From contig JAGQKX010000009.1 in assembly GCA_020429905.1 (NCBI GenBank), forward strand, positions 1 through 12,400: a DNA stretch of 12,400 nt, written 5' to 3'. The notes beneath the pieces are model-generated. The model saw nothing but the letters and a program-made list of their open reading frames with translations. It had not been told where the DNA came from and searched no databases. Made by a program: the position numbers and the translations under genes. Positions 6,101 through 11,772 of this stretch are shown in pieces. Source of the stretch: a candidate division WWE3 bacterium (lineage in GTDB: Bacteria > Patescibacteriota > 4484-211 > JAGQKX01). Positions within the stretch are counted from its first letter, which is position 1. Each line of letters opens with the position of its first letter.

Positions 6101-7342
6101 CTAGTATCCAACTGTGAAGAGAGCTACTTCATCGAGGAAGACGGTTCCAGCAGAACCTTGATACAGATAAAGCTGTACGCTGGCCGTAGATACGTCAGCA
6201 TTTGATGGGGTATAGTGAGCCGAAAAATCTTTTACCTGTCCTGGAGCCACTAGTCCAACCCACTGTCCAGAAATCCAATTTCCTGCTTGATCATATTCAT
6301 CAATATAAAATCCAAATTCACCAGCAGTCATTTTATCTGCGTTTACGTATGCCTGGAGTAAATATTCATTTCCATAGGTAACACTTACATTTGGTGAAAA
6401 TAAGTGAATGGACTTATTGGCGACTGCATTGAATCGGATCGAGTTGGCAGGAGAAGGATAACGGCCATTGTTTCGGGTATTAAAGGTGATTCTATTAGCA
6501 TTATCACTTGTCCATGCGCCTAATCCTCCGACAAAATTTCCGGATGGTAGTAAGTTAACTCCTGGATCAATTAGCGTGTGATTAAGTTTTTCGACTTGAA
6601 TTCCGCTGCCCACAATATAATCAGCAATCGCTTCGAAATCATCTATCGTTGTGGTGTATTCATAATCAGGAAGGAGTTCTGGCTGAATTTCATGGAATAC
6701 TAAAATAAGCCACTTGTTTTGGGCGATTGCTTGATCAATCCAGCTGTACACTTGTGCTAACGTAGTGCTACTTTCAACTGATTGAACCATAAGCACTGTT
6801 TTATTAAATGGCCACGTATTGAGATCATCTCGATCCCAAAATCCACGGTGAACGTTGTAATATTTTGAAGCTTCGACTAGCACCCGATTATCGTACGCTC
6901 CATAGGGGGTAGCAAAAGACGTTGCCTGAATACCGTGGTTAGCTAATTGAGTAGCGGATTGGGCGATTTCTTTTCTGATCTGGGAATTTGATAATAGCGG
7001 GAGCTCAGGGTGAGTTTTGGAGTGACTGCCTACCTCCCAACCGTACGTATCCTGTAAAGATTTTACTTGAGACCAATTCATGTACCCGCTTGAACCCACG
7101 AGGTTAGTAATAATGAATGAGGTAGCTGGAATATTTCGGTCAGCTAAGATAGGGAGGGCATTCTCATATTGAGAAGTTAGGCCATCGTCGAAGGTTAGAG
7201 ATATTTTTGCTTCGTGGTAACTATTTTGCGAGGCATGTTGTGCAAACGTTTCGACCCCATGAGCAAGAAACATACCCATGAAAAATAAACTGATAAAAAA
7301 GAAAAATGTGTTTTTTGATTTTATGATCGAGCCTCTTCTCAT
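6101..7342 (-). CDS. Exported polysaccharide deacetylase (NodB/CE4) with C-terminal carbohydrate-binding-like domain
   Basis: A 413-residue protein. An N-terminal hydrophobic segment (about 12-34) follows a basic head (MRRGSIIKSK) and ends near A-Q-H-A, so it is exported. The NodB domain (about 45-255) shows motif 1 T-F-D-D-G (50-54; Asp52 catalytic, Asp53 metal), motif 2 H-S-K-T-H (107-111; metal ligands), motif 3 T-P-Y-G (145-148, with Ala-Thr where many enzymes have Arg-Pro) and the C-terminal V-F-H-E (215-218). Such enzymes remove N-acetyl groups from GlcNAc polymers or peptidoglycan. Residues about 260-413 look like a beta-sandwich carbohydrate-binding module (N-L-L-P-S-G-N-F start, L-Q-A-Y-V-N-A and V-F-L-D-E-V-A-L-F near the end, as in CBM4/9-type folds). 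The gene lies 6 nt after the sortase stop, the last of four in the cluster, and is tail to tail with the fusion gene (6 bp apart). Confidence 0.87.
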   Translation of the reverse strand: MRRGSIIKSKNTFFFFISLFFMGMFLAHGVETFAQHASQNSYHEAKISLTFDDGLTSQYENALPILADRNIPATSFIITNLVGSSGYMNWSQVKSLQDTYGWEVGSHSKTHPELPLLSNSQIRKEIAQSATQLANHGIQATSFATPYGAYDNRVLVEASKYYNVHRGFWDRDDLNTWPFNKTVLMVQSVESSTTLAQVYSWIDQAIAQNKWLILVFHEIQPELLPDYEYTTTIDDFEAIADYIVGSGIQVEKLNHTLIDPGVNLLPSGNFVGGLGAWTSDNANRITFNTRNNGRYPSPANSIRFNAVANKSIHLFSPNVSVTYGNEYLLQAYVNADKMTAGEFGFYIDEYDQAGNWISGQWVGLVAPGQVKDFSAHYTPSNADVSTASVQLYLYQGSAGTVFLDEVALFTVGY

Positions 7343-7348
7343 AATTTA

Positions 7349-8014
7349 TTACTTGGATATGTTGGTTTGACGAGCATGAACAACATATCGTTTTTCAGAG
7401 AAGATACCGTCACACGTAACGAGTGTTAATGTTGGTGTATCGGTTGGATAAAAAACATTCACATCACTCGGTTGAGTAATTGTGCTCTCTGATACTGTGT
7501 ATTGTACACTATATCCCTCAATAGTGGTAACCGAAATTGTATCTCCCTCGGATAAAAGCTTGATGTTGCGAAAAGCTTGGTCGCGATCGTGACCATACAA
7601 CCCAACATTTCCGCTCTCTTTGCCAATCAGACTCGTTCCTTCTGCATAGTTAGCAACGTAGTCGTAGACCTTCCAGGTTCCGTTCTGAAGCGGGACTGAA
7701 ACTACAGGCAAATCCAGGTTGATTTTGGTAATGGTGATACTTGATGGCCGTAAGTTTGAAATATTTTCTTTTTCTTCCGGTTGATCAGAGGAGAGATATG
7801 TTTCTGTTGGCTTGGCGATATACAGTGCTCCTAAATCTGACTGTTCAGCGTCTTGTCCTAATATTTGGGTAACTACGGCTGGTATTGGGTTAGAAGCCCA
7901 AATTACCCCGAACCCTTTCACCATATACCATAATTGAATGGTGCTGAGGGCGAGAATAATACCCAATAACAAATACGGTCCATCAAATGTATACCATTTA
8001 AATAGCTTGCGCAT
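7349..8014 (-). CDS. Sortase (class D/E-like transpeptidase)
   Basis: A 221-residue protein with an N-terminal membrane anchor (about 12-33), a variable linker, and a sortase domain from about residue 88. The catalytic triad is visible: His142 in L-Y-G-H-D-R-D, Cys201 in L-T-L-V-T-C-D-G and Arg209 in K-R-Y-V-V-H-A. The G-H-D/A-F-R-N-I-K-L-L-S-E-G-D-T-I block is the family signature. Sortases cut an LPxTG-like signal and join the protein to a nucleophile such as lipid II or a pilin lysine. The gene starts 2 nt after the stop of a 65-residue LPATT-containing protein, its likely substrate, and precedes a polysaccharide deacetylase. A single N-terminal anchor and short size fit class D or E better than class B. 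The start lacks a strong Shine-Dalgarno sequence, so it is probably coupled to the upstream gene. Confidence 0.9.
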   Translation of the reverse strand: MRKLFKWYTFDGPYLLLGIILALSTIQLWYMVKGFGVIWASNPIPAVVTQILGQDAEQSDLGALYIAKPTETYLSSDQPEEKENISNLRPSSITITKINLDLPVVSVPLQNGTWKVYDYVANYAEGTSLIGKESGNVGLYGHDRDQAFRNIKLLSEGDTISVTTIEGYSVQYTVSESTITQPSDVNVFYPTDTPTLTLVTCDGIFSEKRYVVHARQTNISK

Positions 8015-8016
8015 GA

Positions 8017-8214
8017 TTATTCGTTAGCTCTTCGCTTATTAATGAGATATCGACTGATCATAGCCGCACTCAAAACGAGGTTCACTCCAGTAAGTAACAA
8101 TAGACCGGCAATGATCCATGCGTTAGCGCGATTAAGCATAATAAGCCCAGCTGCTGTTGTAGCTGGTAATGTTGTGGCAGCTCCGATAACTGCTCCCTGC
8201 GTATAATTTGTCAT
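8017..8214 (-). CDS. 65-residue membrane protein resembling a bare cell-wall sorting signal
   Basis: The product has about 15 small, polar or neutral residues, then LPATT (16-20), a mixed stretch, a hydrophobic helix (about 32-57) and a basic tail I-N-K-R-R (58-62). That order (LPxTx, hydrophobic span, positive tail) is the layout of a sortase recognition signal, though the motif ends in Thr-Ala instead of Gly and the gap to the helix is longer than usual. No separate N-terminal signal peptide is present; the positive-inside rule would place the N-terminus and LPATT outside. Cleavage after Thr19 would leave a peptide of only 19 residues. A good ribosome binding site (GGGGGTGA, 8224-8231) stands 9 nt before the ATG, which supports translation. 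It sits directly before the sortase. Alternatively it is a simple small membrane protein with a chance LPxT. Confidence 0.7.
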   Translation of the reverse strand: MTNYTQGAVIGAATTLPATTAAGLIMLNRANAWIIAGLLLLTGVNLVLSAAMISRYLINKRRANE

Positions 8215-8241
8215 AGTTTTTGTTCACCCCCTAGATTTGTA

Positions 8242-9471
8242 TTATCTGGTTCCCCAGGTATCTGAGTAACCGAATTCAAAAAATGTTTTTTTACTAGCCT
8301 GAGATATTTTTTTCAATCCCGGCACCATCTCGAGTAACTTTGAAACAATACGCTTATATAAAAAATACGAATACGTTCCGATTAATAACCAACTTAAAAT
8401 ATTGCTATAAATAAATTCTGGGATGAGACTCAGGCGAATCAACCAATCAACAATGTCAGCGTCTTGATAAACAAGAAGGGTAAAGACATTAAAAACAAAT
8501 GAAATAAAAAATTGAAAGATGGCGAATAGGATAAGGAGTTGAACGAGTGGAGAGGCTTCCTGATGGTTGGGGAGCATGAACGATAACGTGATAAACGTCA
8601 TCATAAAAATAAATGACAGGTGTCCGATCAGGTCTTGGATAATGGATGGTATGTAACGCAGATGACTGGTAACAACCTGAAGTCCTCCGGTTGTCCAGCG
8701 CACCCGTTGTCTCCAGAGTTTACCAAACTGGGTTGGTACTTCAGTCCATGCGGCGGCTCCCGGTTGGACCATCACTTGCCAGCCGTGTTGTTTAAGTCGA
8801 GCGGTAATGTCATAGTCTTCGATGAGGTGTTTGGCTGTAAATCCACCGACCTCTATTAACGCAGAATATCTAAAAGCCACGAGCATCCCCTGCATAACCA
8901 ATGGTCCTTGAATGAAACCGTTATCGGCGATTTTAGAAATATTAAACCCATGATACTCGAGAGCCTGTAATCGAGTGAGTAAATTTTTATTTTTATTGAC
9001 AACCCTGACTTGTGAACATGCCGCTCCAATTTCTGCATTTTCTTGCAACGCCTTCACCAGCAGCGCAATTGTATTTGGTTCAACTTCTACATCATCATCA
9101 AACGTAACGATGACATCAGGATGTGTCTGGGAATTTTTTATATAGGTCAGACCAAAATTGGTCGCGGCGGCTTTGAGTTTGTTTTCGGGTGTATGGATCA
9201 GGGTTATTTGATCGTTTTTTGCTGATAAATTGTTAATTTTATTAAGTACGCTATTGTGGGGATATTTTGAAGTCGTGCAGTCATCGACAACCACAATGTG
9301 CATGCTTGGGTTATACGCATGTAATGCTGTTACCAATCGGTAAAGAGCAGAATCAGGATTGAACGTCGGGATGATGGCTGCTACTCGAGCTTTCTCACCA
9401 AAAACCGCCTTCGAATTGTAGACGAGTTTTTTGGGTTTCCAGAGTTGTGTAGCTATAGCAATAACATTCAT
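8242..9471 (-). CDS. Family 2 processive glycosyltransferase (PgaC/hyaluronan synthase-like)
   Basis: A 409-residue protein with a GT-A domain: I-I-P-T-F-N (33-38), V-V-V-D-D (60-64), the metal-binding T-F-D-D-D (123-127), I-E-D-Y-D (217-221, catalytic-base region) and Q-R-V-R-W (255-259), the Q-x-x-R-W motif of processive beta-glycan synthases. Three C-terminal membrane blocks follow (about 282-300, 307-335, 342-373). The two N-terminal helices found in PgaC/IcaA-type enzymes are missing, so this is a short version. The product is likely a beta-linked polymer of GlcNAc, glucose or similar sugars pushed through the membrane; the deacetylase three genes on favours an N-acetylated polymer, as in the poly-GlcNAc pairs PgaC-PgaB and IcaA-IcaB. 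It is the first gene of the cluster and has its own promoter. No Shine-Dalgarno sequence is seen before ATG 9471. Confidence 0.88.
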   Translation of the reverse strand: MNVIAIATQLWKPKKLVYNSKAVFGEKARVAAIIPTFNPDSALYRLVTALHAYNPSMHIVVVDDCTTSKYPHNSVLNKINNLSAKNDQITLIHTPENKLKAAATNFGLTYIKNSQTHPDVIVTFDDDVEVEPNTIALLVKALQENAEIGAACSQVRVVNKNKNLLTRLQALEYHGFNISKIADNGFIQGPLVMQGMLVAFRYSALIEVGGFTAKHLIEDYDITARLKQHGWQVMVQPGAAAWTEVPTQFGKLWRQRVRWTTGGLQVVTSHLRYIPSIIQDLIGHLSFIFMMTFITLSFMLPNHQEASPLVQLLILFAIFQFFISFVFNVFTLLVYQDADIVDWLIRLSLIPEFIYSNILSWLLIGTYSYFLYKRIVSKLLEMVPGLKKISQASKKTFFEFGYSDTWGTR

Positions 9472-9473
9472 AT

Positions 9474-9512
9474 GAATACTCTATGGCAGCAGAGGCTGAA
9501 AGTATTCTATCA
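9474..9512 (-). promoter_or_regulatory. Promoter of the polysaccharide cluster with overlapping inverted repeat
   Basis: On the minus strand TGA-TAGAAT gives an extended -10 (hexamer 9504-9509, TGn 9510-9512) and a TSS near 9497. A perfect 7-bp inverted repeat GAATACT/AGTATTC (9474-9480 and 9501-9507) overlaps the -10 and the start of the leader, with a smaller CAGC-AGAG-GCTG hairpin (9487-9498) inside it. It could be an operator or a leader hairpin that hides the start codon region. Confidence 0.5.
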
Positions 9513-9560
9513 CATGCTACAGGGTTCGAAAATGGCCGTCTTATAGGGTGTATCTAGTAT

Positions 9561-10214
9561 TTATACTTCTGCATCCCATTCGAGATAGAAGTGTTCCAAA
9601 AATTGTTCCATAAACTGGTGTCGTTCATTTGCCATTTCTACTGCGGTTTTTGTGTTCATTCGATCTTTAAGCAGCAGCAGCTTTTCGTAAAAATGATTAA
9701 TTGAGGGACTGTCGCTATTCTTATATTTTTCTTTATTTTCGTGTAATTCAGGTTTTTTATCCGGATTATATATTTCCCGATGAGTATATCCTCCATAGGC
9801 AAAACAGCGGGCTATTCCAATTGCCCCAATAGCATCAAGTCTATCAGCGTCTTGGACGACCTTTCCTTCTAATGAGTCCATATGATCGGCTACACCGGCT
9901 CCTTTGAAAGAAATGTTTTTGATAATTCCTGTGATATGAGCAATGGTTTCCTGCTCAAGGTTCAGTCCGGTCAACCACTTTTCAGCCGTCTTGGGCCCGA
10001 TATCTTCATCTCCTTCATGAAATTTCCAATCAGCAATATCGTGAAGCAGCGCCGCAAGCTCAACGATTACCAGATCAGCTCCCTCTTTTTCACCGATAAC
10101 ATGAGCGGTCTTCCAAACCCGATACACATGCCACCAATCATGTCCCGATCCCTCACCTTCAAGAGTATCTCTCACGTATTTAATTGTTTTATCTATGATT
10201 TCGTTGGGTTCCAT
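9561..10214 (-). CDS. HD-domain phosphohydrolase (YpgQ/YedJ-like)
   Basis: A 217-residue soluble protein with the HD superfamily metal ligands in order: G-H-D-W-W-H (His25, His29), L-L-H-D-I-A-D (His58, Asp59) and Q-D-A-D-R-L-D-A-I-G (121-130). The stretch after this, G-A-I-G-I-A-R-C-F-A-Y-G-G, matches the YpgQ/YedJ subgroup, whose characterised members hydrolyse nucleoside triphosphates or related nucleotides; other HD proteins act on cyclic or signalling nucleotides. The exact substrate is not evident. It lies 9 nt downstream of the secreted-protein gene, but a TATAAT 8 nt before its ATG suggests a separate leaderless transcript; there is no Shine-Dalgarno sequence. Length and motifs are complete. 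Confidence 0.85.
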   Translation of the reverse strand: MEPNEIIDKTIKYVRDTLEGEGSGHDWWHVYRVWKTAHVIGEKEGADLVIVELAALLHDIADWKFHEGDEDIGPKTAEKWLTGLNLEQETIAHITGIIKNISFKGAGVADHMDSLEGKVVQDADRLDAIGAIGIARCFAYGGYTHREIYNPDKKPELHENKEKYKNSDSPSINHFYEKLLLLKDRMNTKTAVEMANERHQFMEQFLEHFYLEWDAEV

Positions 10215-10222
10215 TGGGGTAG

Positions 10223-10228
10223 ATTATA
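10223..10228 (-). promoter_or_regulatory. -10 box of the HD phosphohydrolase gene
   Basis: TATAAT on the minus strand ends 8 nt before ATG 10214 and contains the TAA stop codon of the upstream gene. No -35 match or TGn extension is seen. The spacing predicts a leaderless or one-nucleotide leader transcript. Confidence 0.45.
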
Positions 10229-10943
10229 TTCTACTGAGAGTCATAATGATTGAGTTAATCTCGTTGTTCTCAAAATAATCATTGACGGTGCTTCCAAAAA
10301 TTTCAAGCCAAAAAACATTTACTCCATAAAGGTTGACCAAAATTCCTTTTTCAAGGGGAGTACACGAAGATTGGTCCGGTGTAGTACACGATGCTATATC
10401 AACGACATTATTAGGGAACGCTCCGCTATCACTGGTCACGATAATAGAATCTTCCGTAATCGTTTTCCTTAGTATTGAATTTCCAAGGTTTTCGTCGGGG
10501 AAATTGGGTTTTTGTTTATACAGAACGTAGACTACGCCAGATTGATAAATGGTCACGGTATCTTCGGTTTCGAAAATATTATTCACACTGGCGGTTCTGA
10601 GTGAGGAAAAGAGAAAAATGGGACATCGTTGAGCAATTTCACTGAGCGTCGGTTGGATAAACAATCCTTCACTGTCGTCGTTTGCCTGGAAACAGTCATG
10701 AAAATCAAGCGATTGCGCAATGGTTGGAAATGCCGTCGGTTCAACAGTCGGGAACGTGTCTACGGTTGGAGTTGGGGAGATTGTAGGCGAGATTGAGTTG
10801 GAAGTTGGGGTAGGCTGATTTTCGTTAGATGATTCTGGAGTAGTATAAGCCGCGCGGCTTGTATAAAAAAATGCAATGACCACCACAATAACTACCGCAC
10901 CAACAAGCAAAAATATTTCGGCCAAACCACGTTGATCTTTCAC
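10224..10943 (-). CDS. Signal-anchored protein of unknown function with Pro/Thr linker and four cysteines
   Basis: A 239-residue protein, family not recognised. The N-terminus QRGLAEIFLLVGAVVIVVV (residues 4-22) with a hydrophobic helix to about residue 26 resembles the pilin-like or signal-anchor starts common in candidate-phyla bacteria. A low-complexity linker follows (about 35-75), rich in Pro, Thr and Ser (S-P-T-I-S-P-T-P-T and further P-T repeats), then an extracellular domain (about 80-239) with four cysteines at 84, 107, 186 and 194, an even number that would allow two disulfides. The start is GTG 10943, supported by an excellent promoter (TTCACA, 17 nt, TGG-extended TATTCT) whose -10 lies 6 nt upstream, which again predicts a leaderless message. 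It follows the adenylate kinase terminator. The function is unknown; a surface or pilus-associated role is a guess. Confidence 0.7.
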   Translation of the reverse strand: MKDQRGLAEIFLLVGAVVIVVVIAFFYTSRAAYTTPESSNENQPTPTSNSISPTISPTPTVDTFPTVEPTAFPTIAQSLDFHDCFQANDDSEGLFIQPTLSEIAQRCPIFLFSSLRTASVNNIFETEDTVTIYQSGVVYVLYKQKPNFPDENLGNSILRKTITEDSIIVTSDSGAFPNNVVDIASCTTPDQSSCTPLEKGILVNLYGVNVFWLEIFGSTVNDYFENNEINSIIMTLSRI

Positions 10944-10949
10944 CTTTAC

Positions 10950-10978
10950 AGAATACCAAATCTCCAGTTTGTTGTGAA
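10950..10978 (-). promoter_or_regulatory. Promoter of the four-Cys secreted protein gene
   Basis: On the minus strand TTCACA (10973-10978), a 17-nt spacer ending in TGG, and TATTCT (10950-10955). The -35 matches five of six consensus bases and the -10 has the TGn extension. It begins directly after the T tract of the adenylate kinase terminator, and its TSS falls at the GTG start. Confidence 0.7.
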
Positions 10979-10979
10979 T

Positions 10980-11022
10980 AAAAAAGCTCGGTGAGGTCCT
11001 TGGTTTCCATGCAAGGACCTCA
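10980..11022 (-). terminator. Terminator of the adenylate kinase gene
   Basis: A perfect 11-bp stem, TGAGGTCCTTG/CAAGGACCTCA (11022-11012 and 11002-10992 on the minus strand), with a 9-nt loop, followed after CCGAGC by six T residues (10985-10980). The six-nucleotide gap between stem and T tract is longer than ideal, but no other stem is closer. Confidence 0.7.
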
Positions 11023-11046
11023 TTTCATTTCAGCGCCAATACGATT

Positions 11047-11694
11047 TCAGCCCAGGGCTTTTTTGACATTTTTCAACACCGTTTCAGGTGGTTTATTGCC
11101 CATGACTCTTTTGATAGTCAATTTTTTCTCTCGTAAAAATCCGAGAACTGGTTTGGTTTCTCGGTGATACACCTTCAACCGTGTTCTGATTGTTTCCTCC
11201 GATTCATCATCGGGCCGACGTTCGAGTGGAGTTTCGCATTTTTCCGTAACGCAATTTCCCCCTTTGATGATGGCTGCATGGAGGTTGGTGTTGTAAGTTC
11301 GTTTGCATTTGGGGCAAGTCCAACGACCAATGAGTCGATTAACGATCACGTCATCTTTGACAGACAAATAGATCGTCAGGATTTCTGCCTCAGGGAAACT
11401 CTCCAGAAATGCTTCTGCTTGAGGTTTTGTTCTTGGAAAACCATCCAGAATAATGAGTTCGGCTTGTTGACAGTCTGGCTGCTCCAGCCGTTCTTTAAGC
11501 ATTGCGATCGTGATGTCATCTGGAACAAGTTTGCCGTCGTCCATGAAAGCTCTTGCTTTTTGCCCAAGCTCAGAATTTCTTTTGAGATGATCCCTGAATA
11601 AGTCGCCAGTAGCGATGCTGATGGCGCGCTCGATTTTTCGGGCGACAGTGCCTTTTCCGGCACCGGGGGGGCCAAACAAGATCAGGAATTTCAT
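11047..11694 (-). CDS. adk: Adenylate kinase, zinc-lid type
   Basis: A 215-residue enzyme that interconverts ATP plus AMP and two ADP in the cytosol. The P-loop G-P-P-G-A-G-K-G-T is at 8-16, the AMP-binding T-G-D-L-F-R at 29-34, D-G-F-P-R-T at 84-89, and the lid arginines in R-R-P-D-D and R-L-K-V-Y (159-176). The lid holds Cys127, Cys130, Cys148 and Cys153 (C-P-K-C and C-V-T-E-K-C), a four-Cys zinc site as in many Gram-positive and candidate-phyla enzymes. The helix between the P-loop and T-G-D is two or three residues shorter than usual, lacking the common Y-G-I-P-H-I turn. The stop is TGA, which shows that TGA terminates in this genome. It is transcribed alone: own promoter upstream, hairpin terminator downstream. 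A purine-rich AAAGGTAGG precedes the ATG as a modest ribosome binding site. Confidence 0.95.
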   Translation of the reverse strand: MKFLILFGPPGAGKGTVARKIERAISIATGDLFRDHLKRNSELGQKARAFMDDGKLVPDDITIAMLKERLEQPDCQQAELIILDGFPRTKPQAEAFLESFPEAEILTIYLSVKDDVIVNRLIGRWTCPKCKRTYNTNLHAAIIKGGNCVTEKCETPLERRPDDESEETIRTRLKVYHRETKPVLGFLREKKLTIKRVMGNKPPETVLKNVKKALG

Positions 11695-11742
11695 TCCGTG
11701 TACCTACCTTTGGAAACTGGAAATGTGCTGAAATGTGAAACG

Positions 11743-11772
11743 ATTATACTACGGGATACATTGAGGGGTTAA
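11743..11772 (-). promoter_or_regulatory. Promoter of the adenylate kinase gene
   Basis: Minus-strand TTAACC (11767-11772), 18-nt spacer, and a perfect TATAAT (11743-11748). The -35 overlaps the stop codon of the CYTH gene. The leader is about 40 nt and holds a direct repeat GAAATGTG at 11720-11727 and 11730-11737. Confidence 0.55.

Noticed and set aside
9882..10253. 123-codon plus-strand frame opposite the HD phosphohydrolase
   Set aside because: Antisense to a well-supported gene, no promoter or Shine-Dalgarno sequence, no recognisable features.
10825..11010. 61-codon minus-strand frame beginning in the adenylate kinase terminator
   Set aside because: Its start codon lies inside the terminator loop and it overlaps the better-supported secreted protein in another frame.
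11047..11049. Recoding of TGA as glycine (as in Gracilibacteria/Absconditabacteria)
   Set aside because: The adenylate kinase gene ends at TGA at its normal length, glycine is encoded by GGN throughout, and no gene is interrupted by in-frame TGA.
11164..11601. 145-codon plus-strand frame opposite adenylate kinase
   Set aside because: Composition is Cys/Phe-rich and unlike a folded protein, and it overlaps a highly conserved enzyme in antisense.
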